A stretch of DNA of 64,000 nucleotides from Malachius bipustulatus. Lineage: Eukaryota > Arthropoda > Insecta > Coleoptera > Melyridae. A program made the translations under genes and the position numbers. The notes under the pieces were generated by a model. The model had not been told where the DNA came from, searched no databases, and worked only from the letters and a program-made list of their open reading frames with translations. The DNA is taken from assembly GCA_910589415.1 (NCBI GenBank), contig OU342630.1, positions 73,218,186 to 73,282,185 of the forward strand, in the 5' to 3' direction. This document shows, one piece after another, positions 11,504 through 23,514 of the stretch (within the stretch, counting starts at the first letter, position 1; the number at the start of each line of letters is the position of its first letter).

Positions 11504-12990
11504 TATTCAATGTCTTCAGTTAAAATGAGCACCGTAGGTATATAAAGTTGTTATATCTTTAAGATTTTTCTAAGCTTTTTTAATTTGAAAATTTCAAAGA
11601 GCTGTACCTAACTTGTTAGGGTTGTGTTTTTATAGATAAGATAACACCTGTATAGTCCGCTTTTTCAATCAATTCTGTTGTCAAGATACAAGATAATCTT
11701 TCGTTGAAGACAGTTGAAAAGACAGAAAAGACAAACTTTTGAATGGTGAATAGGAGCTAATGAAATAGGGTCCGTCCGGGACTGTTCTCACTGGTAGATG
11801 ACCTCTTCGGCTGTCTTCTCTGGTAAACATAGTTTATCATACCTACCTCCTGATCTGATGGTAACTTGATATTCAGTTGCCGCAAAGCGTAAACCTGTAA
11901 TTTAGATGAATGGCCACCGAAGTATAGCTAATGAATGAATGGCCCACCACTGACCTCTATTTTTTATACCTACTAAAAGTAGGTATAGGGATGAATTGAA
12001 TTTGATCGTCTAATTAGCTAAGTACTATGGAACAGAGATAGATATTCCTATAATAATACTCAGAATCAGAATTTTTAGCAGAAAAATAAACTTATTTCAT
12101 ATTTATTCAGTGACATCCGAAAAGTACTCAACAAATGTGATTTTTTTTATTAGTAGGTAGGTATAGTAAAAAAAAAAAACTACACCGAACGTTTGTGCAT
12201 GCTCTAAAACTCTTTTGACACATAGGTACCTATTTTAAGTTACGATGCTTAGCACATTATAGGATGGGACATAAAATGTAAATAATTTATAAAATTATAA
12301 AAGTAACGTACCTACCCATGTTTGTGAAGATATTAAAAAAGTTATAAGAAAAGTGGTTTAGAATTGAAATTTGAAGTCGGATATGATTTTTTTTTTAATT
12401 TTTCCAGTGAAAACAACTTTTTCCGATTATTTTTTTTATTTTAAAAAGAACTTAAAACAAGCATATTTGTCAAATGACTTTTGACAATTTATTTGACTAT
12501 TTACAGCATGGAAAAACTTTCTGCGCAATTTTTTTTAATCTTCTAATAAAAAAAATCCCATATGGTGCATGCCTACTTTTTGGATGGCACTGACGTGTAC
12601 ACCTATACTTACCTACAAAAGTGTGAACTATATTCCTTCTTCGTAATATAAGTAGGTAGTATAAATGATTAATGATTTGCTGAGGGTTTAAGAGTTGCTT
12701 AGTTCTCTTTTCGTTTCAGAACTTTGATGGCTAGGTAAGGACACAGGCAGAATAGTTAGTTAAATCAAATTAAAAAAAAATTCTTACTTATTATACCAAA
12801 TACACTTAGATCTTACACTAGAATAAATTAAGTTTAGAGTATTTGCTTATACCTATTTATTCAACAGGGAAATTTCAGGTAAAATATAAACTATCAATTT
12901 AAGGTGGCAGCTTATTACGGCCCTGGGCAGTGTTCAATCTGTTGACTAGACAAGACGGGGTGGTAGGGCAAAGCCTGGATTAAAAACAGA
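11504..12990. other. intergenic upstream of the secreted-protein gene
   Basis: There is no supported gene here. TAGGTAGGTA-type simple sequence recurs (12150, 12650) and long poly-A/T tracts occur. The last 100 bases are GC-richer and lead into a TATA box. Confidence 0.4.
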
Positions 12991-12993
12991 GCT

Positions 12994-13000
12994 TATAAAG
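12994..13000 (+). promoter_or_regulatory. possible TATA box of the secreted-protein gene
   Basis: TATAAAG sits 86 bases before the proposed start codon at 13086, within a short GC-richer island (about 12900-13060). Transcription would then start near 13025, giving a leader of about 60 bases. The assignment depends on the first exon being correct. Confidence 0.35.
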
Positions 13001-13085
13001 CTCTCAGCTGGCCTAATTATTACCTACATTCCGACCTGTTAGTAGTGAGTTTTGGTGTGTTTACTTATCTATGACGCGGTACACA

Positions 13086-16000
13086 ATGCATGACTATAAT
13101 AGAATATGTGTAAGTTTACCATTGAATTTAATTATTTTATTGTTTATTTATTATTAAATTATTATATAGGGTGGAAACTTGTAAATGGGTCGTAGGAATT
13201 TAATACGCAAATTCAGTTTTATGCAGATAATATCTCCAGGTCCATCTTTAGAATAAAATGTTATTAGAATAACTTCTGGCAATTGCTAAAATTCTTACTT
13301 GAATAGGAAAATGCAGAAAAATATAAGATATATTTTTTTTTTTCGGATATAACTAATAAGGCAACTATTTCCACATAAAAGTGCATTTTATTATGATGTA
13401 GTGTTATTCTTCTGCTCTGTAATTGTACCTGTACCTGCCTAAGTACATTTAGATATATAAGTTATCAACAAAATCTTGAAAGTAACATACCTAATTTAAA
13501 TTGAATTTGTCTAATTTGACCTCAATGTTCTTATCATAATTATTATTACATAATCCAATCCAGCAATGGCAACAATCTCCATAATGTCAATAAAACCGGC
13601 AAACGAGTGTGCAACTTTGTAAATTTAATCAGAATTTTCTTTTTGATATTTTTCCATTATTAGTGAAGCGTTTTAACTGATAAAACGTTGATAAAATTAT
13701 TTCCTCCATAATTTTTCTCTAAATCTTAACCTAGAGAATATTATTTGCAGAAAACTGAATTTTGCATGTTAAAATCCTATGACCCACTTACAAGTTTTCA
13801 GTCTGTATATTATTATACAGGAAGTATCTTTAAAATTTCGAAAAAATTAAAAGGCAGATTCTTTGGTCAAAAATAAACAAAACATTTCATATTAACGTGT
13901 GTCCGGAAATGCACCTTTTTTGAGCTACAGAGTGTCAAATAAAGATTATTTTTCCAGTTTTTTGAAGATATCTCGGGAACCGTATAACGTATAAGATACT
14001 ACAGAACGCAACTTTTGTACAGATCTTATAGTCTTTTTCTTTTGCTTTTCGTCTTTTGTCAATTGCTTTTCCTAATTTGTCAAATTATTTTCCCATTTAT
14101 CAAACATCAGTGCGTGATTTTTAAATTGAAATTCCTCTTTTGTCAAATAAGATTCCTTTTATATCAAATGCTTTTCCAATATTTATGATACTGTCATTGC
14201 ACGTAATAGAAAAGCAATTGACAAAAGGGGAAAACCAAAAGCAAAAGACTTTATTAGACATAGATATTATTAGCAACTTTTTTATTGCTAACTAATTTTT
14301 GAGTGGCAAAAAATTAGTTAGGCAAAATTAATCAGGCAAAAAAAACATAGGTCAGAGATTTTAGGGTTGTGGGATTTTTTTGCCCCTAATACACACGACA
14401 CTGTGCAAATTTATATTTTAAGAGCGCATTTTTAACCGCCAATATTTTCTACACAAAAAAGATACTCCTGGTCATAACTGCTAACGTGAGCCGTTTTTTT
14501 TTTATTATTTCATTTCCACAGGGCAACCCCCATACAATTAAGAAATCTTTACAAATAAGCAAAAAATCTAGCACAAATAATTTATGCAAATAAACTTCAA
14601 TTCCCAGCAATAAACAGTTTAATTATTCATATTTAAAAATCACTTTGGATTTCTGTCTTGTCTTATAGCATTTAAGGAGGAGCAGTAAATGTCCAACCAT
14701 TTTACACCATTGTTACACAGCTCAGATAATCGGAAAACAACTGACCTTCTCTGTCCTCCACGTAATGTGGGGTTTTCAAAGTAACGGCAGATGCCTCGCA
14801 ATGTCCTTGGTGGAGTATAGAAATTAAATCTGCCCAAAATTTCAACACAATTTATTTTATTATTTAATATTTTAAAAGCAAACAGAATATCAGATCTGTC
14901 TCTAGCAGATTTCAGCCTGGAAAGTGAAAATAACCTGTAGGTTGATGAAAAATTGTGATCTGTAAAGTGTAATGCATTTCCAGTCCTAAAGGCAGCATAT
15001 CTCAGGTACTTATAGAGTGTTTAAAGCTTCGATCTTTTTTATAAGTCCTTTTTCAGAAGGTCTCTAAATGGTCGAGGCATACATCAACTTGGAATAAACA
15101 AAGGAAAAATACAAAGTTCTGAATGTTGCAATCGATTTAAATTTAAAAGAAAATCTCTTGATAAAAAATATCTTTTTACGTACTGTGATATCGAGATATT
15201 CTATGTGAGCCTTAAATGACATCTTGGAATCAAAAATAACCCCAAGGTCTCTAATATGATCAACTCTTTCAAGAGAGACTCCATTGAGAGAGTATGTGCT
15301 AAATGGTAAAGAAGATCTTCCAAACCTAATGGAAAAACATTTTTTGGGGTTACATTCCATACCATTAAATTCACACCACGTCACAAATGAGTCAATGTCC
15401 ATCTGTAGCAATTCAGAATCGAGAGGTGATTTAATGGCTTTAAAAATTTTGGTATCATCAGCGAATAAAGAAAATTCACTATGGCTGAAGCAATCTACAA
15501 TGTCATTGATAAAAATTAAATATAACAAAGGACCTAGATGTGTCCCTTGCCCAACTCCCGAAAGAACCTCAATAGGGTTAGAAATAAAATTCTTAACCTT
15601 TACAATTTGCCGACGGCCAGTCATGTAAGATTTAAACCACTGCAAAAGATTTCCACCAACTCCATAAGCTCGAAGTTTTCGAATCAACAAATCAAAATTA
15701 ACAAGATCGAATGCTTTAGAGAGGTCAGTGTAGACAGAATCAACAGCTACATTGTTATTATTATTATTCAAGATATATTCAGAGTAAACTGTTAAATTTG
15801 TAACTGTAGATCTCCCCTCAATAAACCCATTTTCCCGTTTTCGAAAAAAAACGGACATTTATGATGAAAAACTCGCTTTGTATATATGTTTCAAGGCAAG
15901 TGTCGGAAAATGAAGAGCAAAAACACTTCACTCATTTCTACGATCTTCTCAAATAAATGGCACATGGAAAAAACTGAACTAGTATTAAAAAAGTAGCTTA

Positions 16001-19000
16001 TCAATGATATAACATGTACAAAAGCTGAGCTACATGTTTCAAACGGTTCCCCAGATATCTCCAAAAACCAACTCCAACTGGAAAAATAATATTTTTTTAC
16101 GCCATGTATCTCAAAAATGGTGCATTTTCGAACACGTTGATAGAAAATTTTTGGTTTATTTTTGACCAATGAATCTACCTTTAATTTTTTTCGCAATATA
16201 AAGATACACCCTGGATACATATATTCTGGGCGGCCCTTTGAAAACAAAACAGGTGTGTCTTAAGGCATTTATCGCCAGTGTAAAAAATACTCCTGCCCTT
16301 AAACTTTTTTCGAAGGGGGTCGTGATTGTAACAAAGTGGTTACTTCTGTTACTTCTTCTAAAACTGAATCATTTCCATCCCATAAGCGCGAGTTTAAAAC
16401 TATTATACAGGGTGATTTTTAAGTTGAGTTCATTTCTTAACACCCTGTATAATTCATTTAGACAAATTTCTTTTTCAAATGACTTTTCTCAATCAAGTTA
16501 AAAATAAAAGAGATACAACAGCCTTTGATAGTTAAAAAATGAGAGTCCAGCCGCGTAATACATTATATTATGAAGGTATGATAGAAATCCAAAAATTGAG
16601 CCTGATAAGATTTTTTTAAATACCTACTACTTTTGTTTCATTAAGGCACATCTATGAAATTCAGAAATTTTACTATGTTAGGAGAGAATAGCTTTCAGGA
16701 CAGTGATGCATTAAGTACTAAAGTGCAATTTGGTTGAATTTTATAGCCGTCGTTTTTTTTATTAAAATTACCTATATGCCGTTCACATATTAAAAAAGCA
16801 TTGGTAGGCCATGAACTTTTGTTTTTAGGTTTACAAAAATGAAAACTCCCTAGATCTTGATTGACAATATCAGCTGATCGAGGTATTGAAGGTTAAGTAA
16901 ACACCGACACTTGTCAAATCGCTCAAATTGCCTCAGCTGATTAACAGCCTTGTTGTCTAATTGAAGTTTTAGTAGTTTATCTAGGATAATTTTTTATTCG
17001 GACAAATTTTTCTCGAACTGTCAAATAAATATTAATTTTTTGACATTATAAATTTCATAATGCCGAAATTAATATCGATTGAAAAAAATTAGTATAAAAA
17101 AGGACATTCAAGTTATTTAAATCTGAAAATGAAAACCTAAGTGAACGTCAAGTTATTTTGAAAGTAAAACACATTTGGGGTGTAAGTATTAAAGTGTACA
17201 CCTGATAAAATGATGTTACGTAATTTCCCTCTTTTATAGTATTCAGTAAGTGCGATTGAAACAATAATTAAACAGGATGATAAATTTGAAGTTAAGCCTT
17301 TGGGCAGACGACCTAAACCAGACAATTATGAAAATTTTACATTTCGGAAAGATTTGCAACGACTGATTTGGCAATATAACTTGAAAAACGAACATTTTAC
17401 TGTAGGAAAACTTTTGGAAGACGAACGTAAACATTTGGATATTGAAAAGGGGAGAACTGGTTTATTTAAAATTCTTAAATATCTCAGCTATAAGTATAAA
17501 TATGTGAACGGACGCAAAATTCTTTGTGAACAAAAACATGTCGTTGCATCCAAAATTACTTTTCTAAAAAAATACTTACAATATCAAAATTCGAGTGAAA
17601 ATGTAACGTTCGTGTACCTGGACGAAACATGGATCTACCAGAATGGATCCAAACGGCCGTCACCAATAATAAGATCGCCAATCACCATGACCGTAGCCGA
17701 TTGGCCGATTCAGTACCTACCTCAATATGTTCTATTTTTTAATAATAAATAAGTAATTACTAATTTTTGATCTATTTTATAATTAAGAGTTCCTTTAATT
17801 GGAGCATTGGTCGGAGTAACGTTGTAACTTACATTTTTACACGAGACTCAAAAAATGTACCTTGCAACATTATTGAATGGAGTGTTTATTTCATTAAGCG
17901 ATTCTTGAAATATTGTTTAAATATTATTTAAGGTTAATTAGGCAACAATTAAAGCTTTGTGGAAGCATTCTGCCCATTTAAACCTGCTGAATCGATAAAA
18001 TTACTCCAAAAAATTATGTAAGTTACAACATTACTCCGGCCAACGCTACAATTAGTTCCTTTAAGATATCAAAATACAATAAAACTTTTTTCTTATGTTA
18101 TTATTTATGGCAAGCTTATCAGATTTGACGAGTTTGCTTTCTAGATAAAGATTGCAATATCATAAAATACGTGACTAAAGGTTCCAAAATAAAAAGTCCA
18201 TAAAGACGTACATAAAGATAATAAGACGAATAGCAAAAATATCAAAAATCCATTTTGCAACTATGTCCTGTTCGTTTTCATAAAACTTCAACCTCGTAAA
18301 AATGGGACATAACTCAACTCCAGCAAATGATTGACAGCGGTCATACCCAGTGATTTCTATCACCCTACACCATAACCCAATTCTTTTATAATAAGTGAAC
18401 GGCATATTATATTATAGGAACATTAATTGAGTTTTTTTAGTTTATTTGCTATAATTTTTTTCTCGTTTCCTGGGCAATAGTTTGGTTACCTGAATTCATC
18501 TCTGGGATGGACTTTCAGTTTTTCAAACAATTAAAGGCTGTATCCTCGGCTGTATCTCTTGTATTGACTTAATTGAGAAAAGTTATTTTAAAAAATTGAT
18601 TACCCTAATGAATGCTACAGGTTGTTAAAAATGACTCAACTTAAAAATCACCCTGTATATTAAACTATCAACTACTGAAAAAGGTTGTTTATAAATTTAA
18701 TTTTCAGATTGTCACACTGTTACTGATGTTTGTTACATACACATCCGCATTTTTTGGCTGGGGATCATCTGAAACGTGAGTACCCTTTACCTACCTATAC
18801 ATATACTAATTATTTATTGAAATCGTGTAGCATATTGATATTGCTTTCTTGGCTTCTCGTAGGATTGTTTTTCTTTAAAATATTTCCATTTATTTTTGGG
18901 CGTCAATGTTATAGTCCTCTTATTTTACGAAGTAATTGGCATCTTAACTGTGTGGGTAAGACAAAAGTGTTCCTCTTTAGTAATTTTGCCTTTGAGAACT

Positions 19001-21786
19001 GTATAAGGATTTAAGTACTTAGTTTTAGCTAGTCCTTTTACCTTTTAAAAATATAAACAACTTAAATAATGTAGAGGTAGATACAATTATTAAAATATCT
19101 ACAAGGCAAGACTGAGATTCACCAAAAAGAAAATGACCTGGTGATCCTTCTTGTTGGTAACATAACTTCTATTTTCTTCTACTTCTACTTCCACTTCTAA
19201 ACTTCTACAATAATTAGGCACAAACTTTCTACCCATTTTTGCTTATCACTTATTCATAAAATAATAAATCAGAGTAGCATGACATCCTGAAAGTGGCAAT
19301 TTGAGCGTGTAAGAGCAAGAGATCAGAGCTCAGCTGACGTGACTCTCTCATACACTGACGTTGAGGTCTTCATAATTGAAGTTGAGGTCAAATAAGCTCA
19401 GATCGCTCACTTTATATGTACGAGGGTCATTTGAAAAGTTTCCGTCCTTACCGGCAAAACGTCATGGCGCATTCAAGTTCTCTTGCCAATCAATAGAGGG
19501 CTTTTACATATGTTTGCCATAAAAATTTCAAGTCATTCCGATTAGTACAAAACACATGGTACCCTTCCAAAGTTGACAGGTAACGTTTGTTAACGAAAAT
19601 GGATAAAACCGAGTATCGCGTGGTGATAAAGTTCCTGTATTTGAAAGGGAAAAAAACTCGGGAAGTGAAAGAAGAGTTAGACTCCGTGTATGGTGAATCG
19701 TCGCCCTCATTTACAACCGTGAAACATTGGGTGGCCGAGTTCAAACGCGATCGTACAAGCATTTTTGACGATGAACGTTCTGGTCGTCCAAAAACTGTTT
19801 CCACGGAAGATATTGTCAGTTTAGTGCACACAACCGTGATGGAGGATCGCCGATTAACCATTAGGGAAATTGCTGAGGCTTGTGGGATATCAATGGGTGC
19901 CGCGTTTGTTGACGATCGACCAAAAGCGCGTACGGATGGACATGTCGCGCGAAACTCTTCAGCTGTTCCAAAAGGTATACCTTCAAAAAGGTAAAACCAT
20001 TAACGGACCCTATTACGCTGCGTTGCTGGACCAATAATTGAAGACGGAATTCAAGAAGAAACGACCACACGTGGCGAGGAAGAAGGTGCTATTTCATCAG
20101 GACAACGCGCGAGTCCACACGTGCATGGTCGCAATGGCGAAATTGGACGAATTGAAGTTCGAATAGCTTCAACACCCAACCTACTCACCAGACCTAGCTC
20201 CGAGTGACTTTTTTTGTTCCCCAACTTGAAAAAATTTCTGGGTGGGAAAAAATATGGGTCAAATACCGAAGTTGAAGAGGCAGTAAACCTGTATTTTTCA
20301 GGTTTACCTAAAGAATTTTTTTCTGATGGCCTGAAGGGTTGGGAAAAGCGTTTGACCAAATGTATTGACTTGCGTGGAGGCTATGTCGAGAAATAAATTT
20401 TTGTTTCGCTTGAATTATGTGTTTTTTTTCAAAAGGCCGGAAACTTTTCAAATGACCCTCGTATATCTTACACCGTGGTATAGATGCAGTGTTTTTATTT
20501 AGGTACTTACTAATAATAAATTCACTATATTTTTATATACAGTGTGTGTCACAGGCATAGTACACCCCCTTTTTTTCTTTATTCTTGGAGATAATTTTTT
20601 GAAATTTGGTACGTCGCATATTCTTGATAGAGCGCACTTTTTAGCAGAAAATTGAATTTTTTCCCACATCCGGTTTTTCCGAAAATGTTACCAACTTTTT
20701 ATTTTTAAATGGGACACCCTATATATTATTATATTTTTGGATTCTATACATTTGTACAAATCCAACAATGCCACATAAGTACCATTTTAAATGTCAAATT
20801 TGTTTTTATTTAATTTCTTATTTCTCAATTATAGTGTGCCATGACTATTTCGTTTTACTCCAATTGGATCATCTAATGCTAGAAAAATCTAATTTTTGTT
20901 CAAAGTACTAAAATAAGTGATTTATGGATAAATCATGCGCACCGGAATGATTTTTTGAGCTGGATTCATTTTTTTCAAATGGTACCATATTGGTACCGAG
21001 GTACCATCTACAAGTACTTCCAATAAGGGACATTTTGGTGTACCCATTTTGCATCTGTGACGAACACAACTGAAGTCATGGCACACTATAATAATTGAGA
21101 AATAAAAATTAAATAAAAACAAATTTCACATTTAAAATGGTACTTATGTGGTATTGTTGGATTTGTACAAATGTATAAAATTCAAAAATATAATAATATA
21201 TAGGTTGTCCTATTTAAAAATAAAAAGTTGGTAACATTTCCGGAAAAACCGGATGTGGGAAAAAATTCAATTTTCTGCTAAAAAGTGCGCTCTATCGAGA
21301 ATATGCGACGTACCAAATTTCAAAAAATTATCTCCAAAAATAAAGAAAAAAAAGGGGGTGTACCATGCCTGTGACACACACTGTATGTACTTTATTTTAT
21401 TAATTTTAATAAAATTACTATAATGTGTAATAAAAAAGTAAATAAATATTATATATTTATACAGTCCAACACCGTACCCAGCCGCAGCCTACTACTACCA
21501 GCGTGTTATTCCTTCATCTTATCCCGCATATGCCGATCAACAAGCTTCGTCCATTCCTGCAATTCCGATTCAGGTTCCTCTAAAGGCTCAGCTGTCTCAG
21601 GCGGGGCAGCTACAAAACGTACAATTAGTACCCTGTTTATGTCCCGTTGCTCCCGAACAAGATCTCTACAACAGGAATCAAGATATTTACAATAGGAACC
21701 AGGATGTCTACAACAGGAACCAGGATTTGTCTAACGTCTATTTGAAGCCTCTTGATGCGAGTCCTGCCCAGACGCCGCAGAGCTAA
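13086..21786 (+). CDS. small secreted protein with YNRNQD repeats (3 exons)
   Basis: Three exons join in phase: 13086..13109 (ATG, 8 codons, donor GTAAGT), 18708..18775 (acceptor TTTTCAG, donor GTGAGT) and 21465..21786 (acceptor ATACAG, stop TAA), giving 137 residues. Exons two and three fit at phase 2. The first exon is chosen because its phase fits and a TATA box precedes it; it is the least certain part. Residues 1-22 form a signal peptide (core IVTLLLMFVTYTSA). The mature part is rich in Tyr, Pro, Ala and Gln, has one CLC motif near the middle, then three consecutive YNRNQ-D(I/V/L) units and a PAQTPQS end. A very short ATG exon before the signal peptide is typical of insect cuticle and other secreted genes. 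The function is unknown; a cuticular, chorion or salivary role is a guess. The introns hold a foldback, a LINE, two DNA transposons and another foldback. Exon three is markedly GC-richer than its surroundings. Confidence 0.6.
13164..13812. mobile_element. foldback element of about 650 bp
   Basis: GGTGGAAACTTGTAAATGGG (13170) with AAATTCAGTTTT (13209) is inverted at 13750-13805 (AAAACTGAATTTTGCATG ... CCACTTACAAGTTTTCA). The inner arms are diverged. It starts about 55 bases into intron one of the secreted-protein gene. Confidence 0.7.
14028..14262. repeat. inner palindrome with TTTTGTCAATTGCTTTTCC motifs
   Basis: ATAGTCTTTTTCTTTTGCTT (14028) through TTTTGTCAATTGC is inverted at 14210-14262. 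Related TTTGTCAATTGCTTTT blocks recur near 44147, so this is a dispersed repeat. Confidence 0.6.
14500..15870 (-). mobile_element. non-LTR retrotransposon (jockey/I-like), RT 3' half
   Basis: The open frame 15858..15064 encodes 264 residues of reverse transcriptase. Visible blocks are ENGFIEGRSTVTNL, YTDLSKAFDLVNFDLL (catalytic D), GVGQGTHLGPLLYLIFINDI and LFADDTKIF (the ADD active site), followed by the thumb region DLGVIFDSKMSF. After a stop at 15064 the frame shifts and more C-terminal sequence continues to about 14640. The endonuclease and N-terminal RT are absent (5' truncated), as is usual for LINE copies. It lies antisense in intron one of the secreted-protein gene, inside a foldback. 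One long intact frame suggests a fairly recent insertion. Confidence 0.85.
16404..18659 (+). mobile_element. DNA transposon with about 120-bp TIRs and a Tc1/mariner-like transposase remnant
   Basis: The ends are inverted: TATACAGGGTGATTTTTAAG at 16404 and its complement ending at 18659. Similarity continues inward for about 120 bases (AGAGATACAACAGCC and GGCTGTATCCTCGGCTGTAT). This encloses the transposase-like frame at 17105-17752. The right end stops about 48 bases before exon two of the secreted-protein gene. Confidence 0.75.
17105..17752 (+). pseudogene. truncated DDE transposase, spliced
   Basis: An upstream piece (SERQVILKVKHIWG, about 17137-17180) leads to a likely intron of about 60 bases (donor GTAAGT, acceptor TTTTATAG near 17240). 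It then joins IETIIKQDDKFEVKPLGRR and the frame 17300..17752. A helix-rich DNA-binding region is followed by FVYLDETWIY, the first catalytic Asp block of Tc1/mariner-type enzymes. The frame ends shortly after and I see neither the second Asp nor the Glu block, so the enzyme is dead. The GRR/GRP linker and the DETW block resemble the DD82E transposase at 57-59 kb, so the two may be distant relatives. Confidence 0.6.
18890..19012 (-). repeat. diverged SINE-body fragment
   Basis: CATCTTAACTGTGTGGGTAA (18940) with TTTGCCTTTGAGAACT matches, with mismatches, the 3' body of the SINE at 95-165 (GTCTTAACTGTGTAGGTAAG, TTGGCTTTGAGCACGAACTC). No tRNA-like head is recognisable. Confidence 0.45.
19421..20461 (+). 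mobile_element. internally deleted mariner element
   Basis: Perfect 24-base terminal inverted repeats begin CGAGGGTCATTTGAAAAG (19421) and end at 20461, each flanked by TA. A mariner transposase frame starts at ATG 19599 and encodes the paired helix-turn-helix DNA-binding part (YRVVIKFLYLKGKKTREVKE ... RSGRPKTV). After about residue 105 an internal deletion has removed the first catalytic Asp block. The remainder keeps HQDNARVH and YSPDLAPSDFF (second and third acidic residues), but with a stop at 20164 and a frameshift near 20210. At 1041 bp it is shorter than a full mariner (about 1.3 kb). It lies in intron two of the secreted-protein gene. Confidence 0.92.
20538..21385. mobile_element. foldback element of 848 bp in an intron
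   Basis: TACAGTGTGTGTCACAGGCA (20538) and its exact inverse ending at 21385 bound arms of about 300 bases that match nearly base for base (AAAACCGG/CCGGTTTT blocks, ATTATTATATTTTTGGATTC). The centre near 20840-21080 also pairs in part. The right end lies 79 bases before exon three of the secreted-protein gene. Single-arm relatives are at 37668 and 53771. Confidence 0.88.
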
Positions 21787-23363
21787 GAGGGCAGAAGATA
21801 GTAACTGCAGCTTGTCGGAGAGCGGAAAACTTTCTTGGCCCAAGGTTAATTTATCGACGAAGGTTCCTGGTAGATACATTTTGGTACCTTAGGTAGCTAT
21901 CTTTAATTTTTTTGTAAGATACACATAAAATTTATGTATTATTCGTTTAATTTATTTACCGAGTTGCATAGAAAAGGTAGGTCCTAATACCACAGACTAT
22001 CCTAATAATACGTCAAAATAATATTTCAAAAATACTTGACAAAAAAGGACAACCTTTCAAAAATACAGTTTCCTAGGAAACTATCAGCTTTTGAGTCAGA
22101 GTGGCTTGAATCTTTGCTAATTATTCACTGCAGCGTTTTTCTATGTTACCTTTCCTATGCAACACATCAGTGTGTATTGATATAATATTGTTGCGAAGTC
22201 ATCATTAATTTATCTTATTGAACTGTCATGTAAACATGTCTAGCTAGAAGCTGTACATGTAGAGATACTATGCTGTCTCTTATCTGTTTTTGGTTGATTT
22301 TTGAAAAAGAAAATCGAACCATAGAAAGGTAAAATCGTGAATAAATCCTCATAATTCCTACTTGAGAACCGAGCGTCAAAATGAAGTTTTAAGTAATCGA
22401 TTATTTTATTTATTATGATATTAAAATAAATTAAAAGAACTGTTTTTTAATTTTAATTTTTTGATTAATAGCTTGTAGTTTTGGAAACATAAAATTTTTA
22501 GAAATTAATTATAAAATCAGTTTGAATCAATCTACACTTTAGAGATACTAAAATTTGTCAAACTATTATTGGAGGCACTAGGTTTTGGCTGGGGTAACTG
22601 GCACTACTGTGCAGTAATTAGCTTGCATTTTTTTTAAACGAAAAATATTCCTGTTGTACTAGAGACTGGTGCGTTTAACTCATTTTTTTAAATTAATTTG
22701 GCGCATGGTTGCTTTAGATAAGCGCTAGGTATACCCAGTTCATAATCTGGATTGCTTGACACTTGACACGATGACCATTTTTGAATCATCTCTATTAATA
22801 TTATTTTGACTTTTTTGGTAGTTCTTTTCCCAAATGAAATTTCTTGAAAAATCGCCTCCTCGAGCTGCAAAATTCTGAAATTAGATTAGGCAAAATCAGA
22901 AAAATTAGGTCTATGTACAAATACACATACAAAAATATTCTCTTTTTAAGTGTTTGTTTATTTATTATTGAATGACAGTGTCAACGTCTATAAGTAGGTA
23001 GGTACATTTTATTACAATGAATTTCTCTTAAATAAATAAATTTTAATTAATAAATTATCAAATATATATATGTACTTTAATTTTAAGTAATTTAAAGATG
23101 TACAAAGATCTATTTTGAAAACTACAATGTAAACTAATCTGTTATTTTCTTAGCGATATAATAGGTTTCTCAAACTACTAGTGGGTAATTCTTCTTCATG
23201 CAGAATTATTTTGTTTACGTATACATACCGTGTCAAATATATCTTAAAAAATTAAAATGTACCTCTTGAGAAGCAGAATATATTATAGGTACCTATTAGT
23301 TTATATAATTAATTTGTCACTATATTTCACATTATCAGATTGTTTTACATTAAGTTGAGACTA
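21787..23363. other. 3' flank of the secreted-protein gene; no other clear gene
   Basis: AT-rich sequence follows the stop at 21786. I see no canonical AATAAA close to the stop; the nearest AT-rich variants (CATAAAAT) lie near 21925. The only frame of note is the weak candidate at 22688-22881. Confidence 0.35.
22688..22881 (-). CDS. weak candidate terminal exon, unknown product
   Basis: On the minus strand a possible acceptor (CTAATTTCAG, ending about 22882) precedes an open frame of about 60 codons to TAA at 22688. It reads LQLEEAIFQEISFGKRTTKK, then lysine- and isoleucine-rich sequence, and ends PCAKLI. I recognise no family and see no neighbouring exon that fits. It may be chance or a decayed transposon frame. 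Confidence 0.15.
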
Positions 23364-23514
23364 ATGCCCGTATTCACAAACGATAATTTCCTAAATAATT
23401 ACGTAATCAATTATCCCCATCTCATTCTATTGCAAAAAAACTGCATATCTCCATCTCACTCATTTAAATAATTACGTAATTATTTAGGAAATTATCGTTT
23501 GTGAATACGGGCAT
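23364..23514. mobile_element. 151-bp MITE, copy 1
   Basis: The terminal inverted repeat TGCCCGTATTCACAAACG continues inward through GATAATTTCCTAAATAATTA on both sides. The element is flanked by TAA on each side. That three-base duplication fits PIF/Harbinger-type MITEs (inference). It reads as identical, base for base, to the copy at 35638. Confidence 0.85.

Larger units (their letters stand above)
13813..16210. mobile_element. foldback element interrupted by a LINE
   Basis: The left arm (13813 to about 14020: GCAGATTCTTTGGTCAAAAA, GAAATGCACC) is inverted at about 15890-16210 (TTTTTGACCAATGAATCTAC, GGTGCATTTTCG), and the right end carries ACACCCTGGATAC. Between the arms lie a smaller palindrome (14028-14262) and an antisense LINE (about 14500-15870). 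The LINE therefore inserted after the foldback. Confidence 0.65.

Noticed and set aside
15284..15795. Two plus-strand ORFs of 85-114 codons
   Set aside because: They are antisense shadows of the LINE reverse transcriptase frame on the minus strand.
19490..20359. Minus-strand ORFs of up to 123 codons
   Set aside because: They are antisense to the mariner transposase frame and its remains.
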